DNA of 64,000 nucleotides from JABDFW01 sp035550215 (GTDB lineage: Bacteria; Bacteroidota; Bacteroidia; Chitinophagales; Chitinophagaceae): NCBI GenBank assembly GCA_035550215.1, contig DASZPM010000008.1, positions 248,001-312,000 on the forward strand, in the 5' to 3' direction. This document shows positions 8,782-17,904 of the stretch, piece by piece. How positions within the stretch are numbered: the stretch's first letter is position 1; each line of letters begins with the position of its first letter. The position numbers were made by a program, and so were the translations under genes. A model generated the notes under the pieces. That model worked only from the letters and a program-made list of their open reading frames with translations, had not been told where the DNA came from and did not search any database.

Positions 8782-9540
8782 TTACACGGCTGCCGGCGTT
8801 GGTAAAACGTTCATGTAGTTAATGGCTTCCTGCGGCGAGGAAAGAAAAAGCCTGTACAGGTTTTCGGTGTTACCGGTGCGAATTTCATAACGGTCATTTT
8901 CCATACCGTCTAACAGGTCTTCAGCCACTACTGACGGGGCAATACCGTTTGCTCCGCCTATTTCTTTAGAGAGTTCGGTGTTAACAAGCGGCGGCATAAG
9001 TTCAAATACCTTTATGCTGGTGTTACCGTGCAGGAAAACACGCAGGGAGTTTGAATAGGAGTGCAGTGCCGCTTTACTGGCTGCATAAGTAGCCATAGTA
9101 TGCCTTGCAGTAAATGCCACTATTGACGATACATTAACTATCGCCGCTTCGGCCTGCTTTTTAAGCAAGGGCAGCAGTTTTTCATTAAGCCTTACTATGG
9201 ACAGGTAGTTGGTTAAAAGCTCGTCCTGCGCTTTGTCAAATGCACCGGCATTTTCATCCAGCGTATAAAAAAAGCCCTTTCCCGCGTTATTAATCACAAC
9301 GTTCAGTTGCGGAAAATCTTTTTCCAGCCTTGCGGTAAGTGCATTAACATCTGCAGCGCTGGTAACGTCAAATTGTATGGCTGTTACGTCACCCAGTTCA
9401 GCCGCAGCATTTTGCAGCCGCCTGCTGTTGCGGCCTGTTATTATAACCTTGTTGCCATGTTGTAAAAACTGCCTTGCAATTTCAAGCCCTATACCTGCGC
9501 TGCCGCCCGTAATCAATACGGTGTTGTTTGTTGTTTTCAT
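8782..9540 (-). CDS. Short-chain dehydrogenase/reductase (DltE-like SDR)
   Basis: 252 residues with a classical SDR layout: the cofactor motif TGGSAGIG (11-18), NNAG (84-87), catalytic serine S139 in VSSI, and the Y152-x-x-x-K156 pair in TYAASK. It should be a cytoplasmic NAD(P)H-dependent oxidoreductase; the closest described subgroup seems to be the DltE-like uncharacterised SDRs. Substrate unknown. It lies between TetR and the exporter, all on the minus strand, with its own copy of the TetR box 31 bases upstream, so it belongs to the same regulon and may modify or reduce the inducing compound (inference). Confidence 0.88.
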   Translation of the reverse strand: MKTTNNTVLITGGSAGIGLEIARQFLQHGNKVIITGRNSRRLQNAAAELGDVTAIQFDVTSAADVNALTARLEKDFPQLNVVINNAGKGFFYTLDENAGAFDKAQDELLTNYLSIVRLNEKLLPLLKKQAEAAIVNVSSIVAFTARHTMATYAASKAALHSYSNSLRVFLHGNTSIKVFELMPPLVNTELSKEIGGANGIAPSVVAEDLLDGMENDRYEIRTGNTENLYRLFLSSPQEAINYMNVLPTPAAV

Positions 9541-9570
9541 TGTATGTAAGTTTTATGTTCTCTATCTTAA

Positions 9571-9592
9571 AAATATACCGAACGGTATATTT
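9571..9592. promoter_or_regulatory. TetR-box, SDR copy
   Basis: Core TATACCGAACGGTATA at 9574-9589. The flanks extend the symmetry to 9571-9592, giving 22 bp with mismatch only in the central two bases. It lies 31 bases upstream of the SDR start and just downstream of the TetR stop. The core is identical to the copy upstream of tetR. Confidence 0.8.
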
Positions 9593-9606
9593 TGTATTAA
9601 AAAAAA

Positions 9607-10194
9607 TCACACAAGCCCCTTCACATAATCACTCACTGATTGCATCACCGCTTTACGGTATGCCTGTTTGCCGGTAAGCTTGCTTATCATCACCCCGCCT
9701 TCTATCATAGCGATAATTGTCAGGGCTACCTGTTCCGCCTCAAGCCCGGGTGAGAATTCTCCCTTGCGTTGGCCCTCTTCTACCAGTTTTATCACGCTGT
9801 TCTTCCAGGATATGATAGCATCTGCAGCTTTCTTCTTCAGGCCGGGGTGGGTATCGTCCGCTTCAACGGCGGTATTTAAAATTGGGCATCCGCCTACCGG
9901 GAAGGGATAGTGCATAAAGTTCTCGTACACATCTACGTACACAAGCAGCTTTTCTTTCACTGTTGAACGTTTGTCCATTTCAGCGCCGATAATGCTCCTT
10001 ACCTGTCTTAGGTTAAAATCAAATGCCGCCAGCGCCACCTCATCTTTATTTTCAAAATTTCCATAAATGCTGCCCTTGGTTAAACCGGTGGCATCGGTCA
10101 TATCAGTCAATGAAGTGCCGGCATACCCTTTGGTATTAAATATGGGAGCCGTTTTCTCCACTATAAATGCCCGTGTTTTTTCCGCTTTGCTCAT
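9607..10194 (-). CDS. TetR/AcrR-family transcriptional repressor
   Basis: 195 residues. The N-terminal helix-turn-helix covers about residues 8-55 (TRAFIVEKTAPIFNTKGYAG, then SLTDMTDATGLTKGSIYGNF), the typical TetR recognition helix. The C-terminal part, rich in helices, with GGCPILNTAVEADD, resembles the TetR_C domains of ligand-binding repressors of the YcdC/AcrR-type. It probably represses its own gene, the SDR and the DHA2 exporter: three near-identical palindromes lie upstream of the three genes. The inducer is unknown. Family certain; regulon is a strong inference from the repeated sites. Confidence 0.92.
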   Translation of the reverse strand: MSKAEKTRAFIVEKTAPIFNTKGYAGTSLTDMTDATGLTKGSIYGNFENKDEVALAAFDFNLRQVRSIIGAEMDKRSTVKEKLLVYVDVYENFMHYPFPVGGCPILNTAVEADDTHPGLKKKAADAIISWKNSVIKLVEEGQRKGEFSPGLEAEQVALTIIAMIEGGVMISKLTGKQAYRKAVMQSVSDYVKGLV

Positions 10195-10216
10195 GGTAAC
10201 TTCCTAAGACGATACA

Positions 10217-10240
10217 AAATTATACCGAACGGTATAATTT
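10217..10240. promoter_or_regulatory. TetR-box, autoregulatory copy
   Basis: Core TATACCGAACGGTATA at 10221-10236. The symmetry continues outward to 10217-10240, giving 24 bp with only the central AA/TT step unsymmetrical. It lies 23 bases upstream of the tetR start, the expected place for autorepression. Confidence 0.82.
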
Positions 10241-10342
10241 GCCAAATTTATTTTTATTTGCTAAATATAAACGGTTCTTCTCACTACAATCGGCAAGCAA
10301 AAACGTCTTGCAGCTTTTCATTTAACAGGCAGATAAATATCA

Positions 10343-12136
10343 TTACTCGTATTCGCGGTAGGCCCCGAAATTAGCAAGGTGGTCTTCGCCCAGCGACGCG
10401 GGAATGGGCTCAAAAGGTAAATGCAGTTTTTCAGTTATTTGCAGCCAAAGGGCTGTTCTGGTATAAGTTTGATGCACTTTTTGAAAGGGAGTGGATAGCA
10501 GCAAATCTTTCGCCCGCACCACTTCGTCCTTGTCAATCAGCAGTTGAATGCGGCGTTCAATTATCCATTCGTCTTTAAGGGCATCCACTTCCGACAGCCA
10601 CTTTTCACGTTCGGGTATAGTTCGCATCCCTGAAGCACGAAGCAGTTTGTCCCTTTCAACTACCACCTGCGGATGTAATTGCAGCCATGGTTCCTTAACG
10701 GCTTCTATGGCAGCAACAGCGGCCTTAATATCGCCTTTTTGCTTAAACAATCTTGCCAGCAGAACATCGGCAATGCCAATACCGCTGTTTGATAAAACGC
10801 GTATGGCCGAACCTGCATGGCCGCAGCCTGCAAGCCAGGCGCCGTAATAAAAACGCCACAAAGCAGCTTTTTTGCCGGTTGTAAGTTTAATGGCATACAT
10901 AAACGGCTGGTCAAGGCCCGCCATGCCGGAGGGCGGCCAGTTATTTTCATCTATGGCCGGTGGCGCAGGTAATTTGCTTTTTGCTGAGTATGACTTTATC
11001 AGCGCTTTCCAGGTATCTACTTCGTTATCGCGCGCCCAGCCAAAAAGAGGCACCTGGCTTAACGGCCTTAATTGTACGGCGGGTATTTTGAGGGCGTAAA
11101 TATCCAGCGGTTTATCAGCAGGCACCCAATATTCGGTATGCCATTTTGTTTCACCGGCTTGTAATTCAGCTTTAATGGATTGATCGCCCAGCGGGCCGCC
11201 CTGTATTTCGAGGTACGTTTGATGGTGCGCGGTGGAGAGCACAGACCATGCGCTGTCTGGCCCGTTGCCGTAACTCCATAGCTTCACACCCGGTGTTATG
11301 GCCTCATCAGCGATGTGGTACAGGCCGGTGCCAAAAGAAGGTGTGTAAGCGCCGAAGGCATTGGCATCTTTGGTTTGCCAGAAATATCCTGTCATCTCCT
11401 TTATGTCCGCCTGGGTAGAAGGCCCTTGGGTGGCCCAGTCAATAGTATCTACCACGGATGAGTGGGAGAGTGCCCTGCCCCTGGGAAAATAGAATTTAGT
11501 ATCGGGCGCGGCGGGAATAGCAGCGTTGGACCACGACATCCAGGGGTGGGCTGCACTAGTAGGGTTGGTATAAACAACACGCTCAGTTAAAAAATTGTCA
11601 CCTGTGCCGAGGGAATACTCAACACTCCACTGCATGCCAAAGCGCAACTCTTTTTCACCGCAGGTAACATAAATGCGGCCGGGGGTTTTGTCAACCTTGT
11701 AGAGTAGCTTTTCATTCTGCACAGGGGTATGAGAAACAGGAAAGCTTACCTCTATGCCGCCGGCAACAAAATAAAAGCGCGGTAATATGCGTGTTTGGCG
11801 AACGATACCCGGCGTGTACAATACTTCCCTGCCTGACGGCTTATGAATAACCGACATTACTTTACCACCCAGGCCGGGACAAATGGTTATTTTGAGGATA
11901 TTATTTTCCAGTGTGATAAAATGATATTGCTTTAGCACCGGCCTGTTGGATGTTTCGCTGTAACTTACGTAGGGATAGATACCATTCGGGTCAAAAGCGG
12001 TAGGAACGGGGCCCGCAGGCGTAAGCACATCAGTCAGCATGTAATCATCGTATTCAGAACATACAAGATTAGTGTTTTGCGCAATTGCACTAAACCAGCA
12101 GAGGCAAACAAACAAGGCTGGGAAAATATTTTTCAT
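10343..12136 (-). CDS. DUF5107-domain secreted protein
   Basis: 597 residues from the ATG at 12136 (MKNIFPALFVCLCWFSAIAQ, a clear signal peptide). An earlier ATG at 12157 would overlap the upstream gene and put extra residues before the signal. The region of residues 50-330 matches the DUF5107 type (ITLENNILKITICPGLGGKV, GREVLYTP, FPVSHTP), a galactose-mutarotase-like beta-sandwich often attached to repeats in carbohydrate genes. The C-terminal third is helical, TPR-like (RVLSNSGIGIADVLLARLFK, GDIKAAVAAIEAV). It follows the DUF4091 gene by 10 bases, so they are co-transcribed. Probably periplasmic, with a role in handling glycans (inference). Confidence 0.8.
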   Translation of the reverse strand: MKNIFPALFVCLCWFSAIAQNTNLVCSEYDDYMLTDVLTPAGPVPTAFDPNGIYPYVSYSETSNRPVLKQYHFITLENNILKITICPGLGGKVMSVIHKPSGREVLYTPGIVRQTRILPRFYFVAGGIEVSFPVSHTPVQNEKLLYKVDKTPGRIYVTCGEKELRFGMQWSVEYSLGTGDNFLTERVVYTNPTSAAHPWMSWSNAAIPAAPDTKFYFPRGRALSHSSVVDTIDWATQGPSTQADIKEMTGYFWQTKDANAFGAYTPSFGTGLYHIADEAITPGVKLWSYGNGPDSAWSVLSTAHHQTYLEIQGGPLGDQSIKAELQAGETKWHTEYWVPADKPLDIYALKIPAVQLRPLSQVPLFGWARDNEVDTWKALIKSYSAKSKLPAPPAIDENNWPPSGMAGLDQPFMYAIKLTTGKKAALWRFYYGAWLAGCGHAGSAIRVLSNSGIGIADVLLARLFKQKGDIKAAVAAIEAVKEPWLQLHPQVVVERDKLLRASGMRTIPEREKWLSEVDALKDEWIIERRIQLLIDKDEVVRAKDLLLSTPFQKVHQTYTRTALWLQITEKLHLPFEPIPASLGEDHLANFGAYREYE

Positions 12137-12146
12137 ACCGGTAATA

Positions 12147-13952
12147 TTAGAGCGCATCGCTCAGTTGATTAATCAGTTGCCTGCCTTTATCAATATCTGA
12201 CACAACTTTTTCAATATTAAAATCATGTTCATCCAGCAATGATGCTAAATGCGCATTTAGCTGTTGTAATAATTGCTTTACACGGGTACTGGAAGATTTT
12301 GCAGCAAGCTGTTTTATAATACGTATTTTTTCAAAATCTGAAATGCCCTCGCGTAATTTCTCAAAACGGATGCAACTGTTGCCGCCGGGGTAAACGAGGA
12401 AACAATCGCCTGCCGGCCAGATGGTATGGCGCGCATCGCGCATGGGGTCTGCCGGCCATGCATCGTATGCCCAGCGTAAAAAACCATTATAACCGCGTAC
12501 TGCGGTGTACCAGCTTATCCACCTGCCTTCATCGGGCGGCGAGAAGAGAAAATTGTTGGGTTTGGCTGGGTTGCAGCACACGTAGTAAGTGGATGTTGCA
12601 CCCCTTGCGGCCCTTGCTTTTAACTCTTCCGGGGAAGGTTCATGGCCGTACAAAAAGCTGTAATCGTTCAGCAGGGTATCTAGCTCTTTATGCCAGTTGC
12701 CCGCATACGTTATTTTCCAGGCCGGCGAGTGTTGCCTTATCACTTTTATAGTGGCAAGGGTCTCGTCCAGCGTAGTTTCATTAATGCCGAGGTATGTTTT
12801 ATCAAGCCAGCCCTTTTGCTGCAGGTGGCTGCGCAGGCTTGTTAAAAAAGCATCCCATGCTGTTTTAAAGGCATCGGATGTTGCAGGCCAGGTTTCATAC
12901 ACGTAATTACCCGTTTTCGCGTCGATGTACCTGAAGCGGTTGCCCCATGGTATGGGCGTATAAATGGTGATGGCCTTATCAATACCTGCCTGCATGGCAA
13001 GCTGCACGTATTCATCAAAAATGGAGTAGTCAAACTTCCATGTGCCGGAGGGTTGCTTTATCCATTCAATCATAGTCTCCTCGATATTGTACGAGTCATC
13101 AGACCAGGGTGAATGCACGGCATACGTAGTGATGTATTTGCCACCCGCTTCGGCATAAAGCTTAAGGTGTTTTTTTAAGAAGGCCTTATGTTCTTCTCCC
13201 CACGGTTTAACATGGTTGTACCATGCCACGACCCAGGGGTTTTGCCAAAGGTCAAGCCGGTGCTGCCACTCGTGCGGGTTAGGCAGGGTTTTGTTTTGAA
13301 CCTTTATGTTAAGTTGCAAAACAGTGTGGTAGGTTTCACTGGTTACCTCCAGTATGCCGGTGTACTCACCTGCCTGGGCCGTTGACGGGATGTTGAGCGA
13401 CAGCCACACAGGCCTTACGGTTTGCCCGGGCACATCAAACCGCTCAAATTCTTCAAACCTGTCGGGGAACAGGTAAGCATTTTTGTAAGGTGATAAACCG
13501 CAGGTAGTATTGGTATCATTATACGGATAGTTTGAAACTACATACCTCACCATATTAACCTGCATGCTTTCCTTGGGTATAAGGCTGCCTTTTGCATTAA
13601 CAAGGTCATGCAGGGTAAACCTCACCTGGTTAACGGTATCGGGCGACCACACTAATATCATGGTGTTCAGCCGTTCACCCTTCCAGCCTGTATCCTGCCA
13701 GGTGGTAGTTTCCCGTATGGAAGGGACCTCTGTTCTGAAGTATGGTTGTGATGTTTCTGCAAAGCTCACATGCATCGTGTGCGCCACATTTAGCCATGCC
13801 CCGTGATTGGAGGGTTGGTCAAACGTGTACTCGGGCAGGTAATGCTGCTGCGGGTTTGGTATTAACGAACTGTCTATCTCTCCTTTTTGCTGTTGGGCAG
13901 AAGCAATATAACATACATGTAAAAGGCAAACTAAGGCAGCAATTCTTTTCAT
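12147..13952 (-). CDS. DUF4091 secreted glycoside-hydrolase-like protein
   Basis: 601 residues with an N-terminal signal peptide (MKRIAALVCLLHVCYIASAQ). An N-terminal beta domain (about 50-230) is followed by a TIM-barrel-like region. The C-terminal part has the DUF4091 signature: the CCNPAKPNNFLFSPPDEGRW segment, FLRWAYDAWPADPMRDAR and GDCFLVYPGG. Acidic residues in LGINETTLDETL are catalytic candidates. DUF4091 proteins are widespread in Bacteroidota polysaccharide clusters and are thought to be glycosidases, mostly uncharacterised. It is the first gene of a two-gene operon with the DUF5107 protein. Confidence 0.8.
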   Translation of the reverse strand: MKRIAALVCLLHVCYIASAQQQKGEIDSSLIPNPQQHYLPEYTFDQPSNHGAWLNVAHTMHVSFAETSQPYFRTEVPSIRETTTWQDTGWKGERLNTMILVWSPDTVNQVRFTLHDLVNAKGSLIPKESMQVNMVRYVVSNYPYNDTNTTCGLSPYKNAYLFPDRFEEFERFDVPGQTVRPVWLSLNIPSTAQAGEYTGILEVTSETYHTVLQLNIKVQNKTLPNPHEWQHRLDLWQNPWVVAWYNHVKPWGEEHKAFLKKHLKLYAEAGGKYITTYAVHSPWSDDSYNIEETMIEWIKQPSGTWKFDYSIFDEYVQLAMQAGIDKAITIYTPIPWGNRFRYIDAKTGNYVYETWPATSDAFKTAWDAFLTSLRSHLQQKGWLDKTYLGINETTLDETLATIKVIRQHSPAWKITYAGNWHKELDTLLNDYSFLYGHEPSPEELKARAARGATSTYYVCCNPAKPNNFLFSPPDEGRWISWYTAVRGYNGFLRWAYDAWPADPMRDARHTIWPAGDCFLVYPGGNSCIRFEKLREGISDFEKIRIIKQLAAKSSSTRVKQLLQQLNAHLASLLDEHDFNIEKVVSDIDKGRQLINQLSDAL

Positions 13953-14087
13953 TTGTTAACGGCGTTGATTTTCCAGGTAGTCAACAAAGTAAAGGGTTTT
14001 AATATAAAAGCTGTAGTAAATACTTACAAAGCCGCGGTTGTAGCCGATGAGCCGCATTAATTGGAATAGATTCGTTAAGTGCAATTT

Positions 14088-14816
14088 TTAATCCCTCTTC
14101 CTCACAAACCGGTAAACATAAGGCGCTTTATGTGCTTTGCCCGTCATTTTTTTGGCAACAAGCTCCAGTATACCCAGGCTGAGCATTTTGCGCTGGAATG
14201 CAGCGCGTATAAGGGTTTTAGAGAGAATAGTTTCGTACACGCTTTGCAGTTCGCCCATGGTAAACTGTTCAGGCAGCAGGTTAAAGCCGGTAAGTTTTTG
14301 GTCAAGCGTTAAGCGCAGTGTATCAAGCGCTTTATTAATTATCAGGGCATGGTCCTGCATAAGCTCCGGCAGGGCATTCAGCTCGTACCATTGGCATGTA
14401 TCTGAAATTTCATCCGGTGTTGGTATGGCCTGTGTAAAATCAACCAGCGCAAGGTAGCCTGTGGTAATAAACCGCTGCAGTAACCAGTGGTCAGCCGGGG
14501 TGGGTATCCCTTTTGCTTTCATAATAGCTTTCATGGGCTTTGGGTCGTACCGGCTGTAATCGCCAAAAGTGTAAAACTGCTGCAGGTAAATATCGTGCAG
14601 CCCAGTACGGCGGGTAACTATTCTTGTGGCGGCATCGTTCAGGTTTTCTTTCTCGCGTATAAATCCACCGGGCAGGGCAAACAGGCCTGTTTGTTTATAT
14701 TCCAGCAAAAGCACTTTTAGCTGCCTGTCATGAAAGCCGAAAATAACGGCATCCACTGCCAGCCCCGGCACAAAGCCTTTGCCGTCTTTTGCTGCTTCTG
14801 TAACCTGCTTTGCCAT
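14088..14816 (-). CDS. Nudix-domain transcriptional regulator (NrtR/AraR-like)
   Basis: 242 residues from the ATG at 14816 (MAKQVTEAAK); an upstream ATG at 14840 would add eight. The first 140 residues are a Nudix fold (VDAVIFGFHDRQLKVLLLEY, LPGGFIREKENLNDAATRIV), but the Nudix box is degenerate: the usual REx2EExGx2 catalytic glutamates are partly replaced (RIVTRRTGL). The last ~75 residues look like a winged helix (FTMGELQSVYETIL, then RAAFQRKMLSLGIL). This layout is typical of NrtR-type regulators, in which an inactive Nudix domain senses ADP-ribose or, in Bacteroidota, sugars such as arabinose. It is divergent from the carboxylesterase with a palindrome between. Confidence 0.88.
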   Translation of the reverse strand: MAKQVTEAAKDGKGFVPGLAVDAVIFGFHDRQLKVLLLEYKQTGLFALPGGFIREKENLNDAATRIVTRRTGLHDIYLQQFYTFGDYSRYDPKPMKAIMKAKGIPTPADHWLLQRFITTGYLALVDFTQAIPTPDEISDTCQWYELNALPELMQDHALIINKALDTLRLTLDQKLTGFNLLPEQFTMGELQSVYETILSKTLIRAAFQRKMLSLGILELVAKKMTGKAHKAPYVYRFVRKRD

Positions 14817-14871
14817 ATTAAATTTGTCGGCAAGTAACAAAAAACTTTTTTAGTTTGGCAAAACCTTTTTA

Positions 14872-14896
14872 TTATTGTAACAAATTGTTACAATAA
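14872..14896. promoter_or_regulatory. 25-bp inverted repeat, probable operator of the Nudix regulator
   Basis: Arms TTATTGTAAC and GTTACAATAA (10 bp, perfect) separated by AAATT. It lies between the divergent Nudix regulator (start 14816) and the carboxylesterase (start 14949). Its size and central location are right for a dimeric winged-helix regulator. Assignment is by position; no second copy was noticed in the window. Confidence 0.7.
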
Positions 14897-14948
14897 AAGT
14901 CACTTTGGCATTGTAATACTATAATATTGATTGCTAAAACAAATAAAT

Positions 14949-16532
14949 ATGAAAAGCAGGTATGTTTTCTTACCGATTTTATTCAGCATTTATATGACTG
15001 CATTTGCACAAACGGGCACAAACCCGCAGGTAACCACCGCCAATGGCATTGTGGAAGGCGTTAACGACTCAGGATTACATGTTTTTATGGGCATACCATT
15101 CGCCCAGCCCCCTGTGGGTGATTTACGCTGGAAGGAGCCGCAGCCGGTAAAAAACTGGAGTGGTATTTACAAGGCCGACCATTTCAGGGCAAAGGCAATG
15201 CAGAAAAACGTGTTCAGCGATATGGTTTTTCGTGCCGACGGCATGAGCGAAGATTGCCTGTACCTGAATGTTTGGACACCTGCTAAGCCAGGCAAAACAA
15301 AGCTGCCGGTGCTGGTATATTTTTATGGCGGCGGCTATGTAGGCGGTGATGGCTCAGAATACCGCTACGACGGTGCAAGCCTTGCCCGTAAAGACCTGGT
15401 TACTGTTACGGTTAACTATCGCCTTGGTATATTCGGCTTCTTCTCACATCCTGAACTTACGCAGGAATCCCCGCACCATGCTTCGGGTAATTACGGCCTG
15501 CTTGACCAAAACGAGGCATTGCGCTGGGTGCAGGCTAATATCGGGGCTTTTGGCGGCGACCCCAAACATGTAACTATTGCGGGTGAATCGGCAGGTTCCA
15601 TTTCTGTTTGTGCACAAATGGCTTCACCGTTATCAAAAGATTTAATTGCCGGGGCGATAGGAGAGAGTGGTGGGATGATTAACCCCACGCTGGCGCCCAT
15701 TAAACTTTCAGAAGGAGAACAGAACGGCGTTGCTTTCGCAAAAAGGGTAAAGGCTTCATCGCTGGCCGACCTGCGTGCGATGAGCGCGGAGGCCCTGCTG
15801 GATTCAGCAGCCAAGCCCGGCGCTTTCAGGACTGCAGCTACCATTGATGGTTATTTCCTGCCAAAAAGCCCGGAAGAAATTTACGCCGCAGGCGAACAGG
15901 CGCATGTGCCATTGCTGGCTGGCTGGAACTCTACCGAATTACCCTACCAGGCATTTATGTACGGGCAGGCGCCAACCGTAGAGAATTACGCAAAAAGGGT
16001 AGCTGATACGTATAAGGATAAAGCTGCCGAAGTAATGAAGTTATACCCTGGAAGTACTGTTGATGAAGTATTACAATCGGCTACTGCACTTGCCAGCGAC
16101 CGCTTTATTGTGTACAGTACCTGGAAATGGGCCGACCTGGCGGCAAAAACAGGTGGCAAGCCCGTGTACACGTATATTTTCTCAAAACCAAGGCCGGCTT
16201 TACCGCAAAGCAATACACAGCAAAACAGTAATATGCCGCCGCCTTTACCCGGCGCATTTCATGCCTCTGAAATTGAGTATGCACTGGGCAACCTGCCTAC
16301 CAATAAAGTGTACCCGTGGGCGGCAGACGACTACAAAGTATCTGCCACCATGGAAGCCTATTTTGCCAACTTTATAAAAACAGGCAACCCCAATGGTAAA
16401 GGTTTGCCGCAGTGGACACCCATTACTAATGGCAATGACAGCCACCAGATGATTATAAATGTTGACACTAAACTGGTACCGGAGGCACACCGCAACCGCT
16501 ATTTGTTTTTGGATGGAGAGTATGTGAAGTAA
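14949..16532 (+). CDS. Secreted type-B carboxylesterase
   Basis: 527 residues from the ATG at 14949, which gives a signal peptide (MKSRYVFLPILFSIYMTAFA-Q); an upstream TTG at 14931 is less likely. Family signatures: EDCLYLNVW near residue 105, the oxyanion GGG motif (FYGGGYVGG) and the nucleophile elbow GESAGS with S214. A C-terminal histidine in FHASEIEYAL completes the triad with an acidic residue. Carboxylesterases of this type hydrolyse ester bonds of small substrates; export points to the periplasm. Divergent from the Nudix regulator, so it may be controlled by the palindrome at 14872-14896. It ends in a hairpin terminator at 16552-16600. Confidence 0.92.
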   Translation: MKSRYVFLPILFSIYMTAFAQTGTNPQVTTANGIVEGVNDSGLHVFMGIPFAQPPVGDLRWKEPQPVKNWSGIYKADHFRAKAMQKNVFSDMVFRADGMSEDCLYLNVWTPAKPGKTKLPVLVYFYGGGYVGGDGSEYRYDGASLARKDLVTVTVNYRLGIFGFFSHPELTQESPHHASGNYGLLDQNEALRWVQANIGAFGGDPKHVTIAGESAGSISVCAQMASPLSKDLIAGAIGESGGMINPTLAPIKLSEGEQNGVAFAKRVKASSLADLRAMSAEALLDSAAKPGAFRTAATIDGYFLPKSPEEIYAAGEQAHVPLLAGWNSTELPYQAFMYGQAPTVENYAKRVADTYKDKAAEVMKLYPGSTVDEVLQSATALASDRFIVYSTWKWADLAAKTGGKPVYTYIFSKPRPALPQSNTQQNSNMPPPLPGAFHASEIEYALGNLPTNKVYPWAADDYKVSATMEAYFANFIKTGNPNGKGLPQWTPITNGNDSHQMIINVDTKLVPEAHRNRYLFLDGEYVK

Positions 16533-16551
16533 GGCAATATTGTTACAAGCT

Positions 16552-16600
16552 AAAACGCCGTAAGCAACAAGCAAACCCGCAACTGCTTACAGCGTTTTTT
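16552..16600. terminator. Rho-independent terminator between convergent genes
   Basis: Stem AACGC-c-GTAAGCA paired with TGCTTAC-a-GCGTT (one bulged/mismatched position), loop of 17 bases, then a T run. It lies between the carboxylesterase (+) and the oxidoreductase (-). Confidence 0.75.
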
Positions 16601-16619
16601 ATAACTTAGCGCCTGTAGT

Positions 16620-17735
16620 TTACAGTTTTAATTCAATCTTCTTTCCTGTTTTGCAGGCTTCGTAAATAGCGTCAATAATTTTTAAATCTTTTACGGCTTC
16701 TTCGCCGTCAACAGGCACAACAGGCTGCTTACCATCAAAAATAAGGGCAGCCATTTCATCCATCTGTATTGTTTGATGCGCAATATGCGGGAAGTTCAAT
16801 TCGCCTTTGCTTGTCTGCCCCATAATAGGCCCGTAACCTGTTGCGGGGAATAACTCTGCCCAGCCATTGGTGCCGTCAAGAAAAAACCTGTCAAGATTAT
16901 TGAGGCTGTACGTGGAAAGACAGGAAGCTACTGCGCCGCCCGGAAAGCCTAACTGGAACTGTATGGTTTCATCAATGCCTTCTTTAAATTTTTCAGGATT
17001 GTTTTTTGTTTCCTGCGCTGTAACCCAAATTGGGTCTTCTCCAATCATATACCGGCTGCCGTTTACTGAGTATATGCCAATATCCATCATAGAGCCTCCG
17101 CCTGAAAGTGCTTTATTCAACCGCCATTGTTTTGGGTCGCCTATGATGAAACCAGACAGCCCCTGGAAGAATAATACCTTGCCATAATCCCCCGCGTTAC
17201 GCTGGCGTATTATTTCAAGCGTTTTTGGTTCAAAATGCATGCGATAGCCCACCAGCAGTTTTACATTGGCCGCTTTGCAGGCATCCACCATTTCCTGGCC
17301 CAGCTTAGCGTTAACAGTCATCGGTTTTTCACTAATGGCATGTTTGCCTGCTTTGGCAACCCGTATCACTTCATCGTGGTGCAGGCCGTTAGGCGTAATA
17401 ACATACACTGCGTCAATGTCAGGGTTATCTTTTATATTGTCAAAATTCTCATAGTTATAACAGTTCTTCTCCGGTATATTATACTTGCTTTGCCATGCTG
17501 CTATTTTTGCGGGCGTTCCGCTTATAACACCCACAAGCTTTGCTCTTTTACAATCCTGCATGGCTTCTGCCACCCGCGTTCCGTAACTGCCTAAACCCAT
17601 AATTGCCACCCGCAAAACTTTTCCATCAGGTACGGCTTCTGTCGTTCCAGGTTTGGGAGAGCTGTATGCTGATGCCAGGGGCACAGCTAACAATGAAGCG
17701 GACATTTTTTGTAAAAAGCGGCGGCGTGATTGCAT
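16620..17735 (-). CDS. Gfo/Idh/MocA-family oxidoreductase with Tat signal
   Basis: 371 residues from the ATG at 17735, chosen because it begins the twin-arginine-type leader MQSRRRFLQKMSASLLAVPL; an ATG at 17774 would precede it with a poor sequence. The N-terminal Rossmann fold has the cofactor loop VAIMGLGSYGTRVAEAM, and EKPMTVN holds the conserved EKP lysine. The C-terminal GFO_IDH_MocA domain follows. Such secreted NAD(P)-dependent oxidoreductases act on sugars or sugar derivatives in Bacteroidota (glycosidases of GH109 type are relatives). The Tat leader means it is exported folded with its cofactor. Substrate unknown. Confidence 0.9.
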   Translation of the reverse strand: MQSRRRFLQKMSASLLAVPLASAYSSPKPGTTEAVPDGKVLRVAIMGLGSYGTRVAEAMQDCKRAKLVGVISGTPAKIAAWQSKYNIPEKNCYNYENFDNIKDNPDIDAVYVITPNGLHHDEVIRVAKAGKHAISEKPMTVNAKLGQEMVDACKAANVKLLVGYRMHFEPKTLEIIRQRNAGDYGKVLFFQGLSGFIIGDPKQWRLNKALSGGGSMMDIGIYSVNGSRYMIGEDPIWVTAQETKNNPEKFKEGIDETIQFQLGFPGGAVASCLSTYSLNNLDRFFLDGTNGWAELFPATGYGPIMGQTSKGELNFPHIAHQTIQMDEMAALIFDGKQPVVPVDGEEAVKDLKIIDAIYEACKTGKKIELKL

Positions 17736-17904
17736 GGCGGTTAATTTAATGGTAAGATAAAAAATCTGTTTCAAAGAACGGGCAGGCGGTACGGATAATA
17801 ATAAAATTAGTGTAAGGACCGGGAGAGAGCAGGGGTACTAACTGGTTGAGTATGCTCCCGAAAACAGAAATTAAGTATCTTCATATAAATTGATACATTG
17901 ACAA

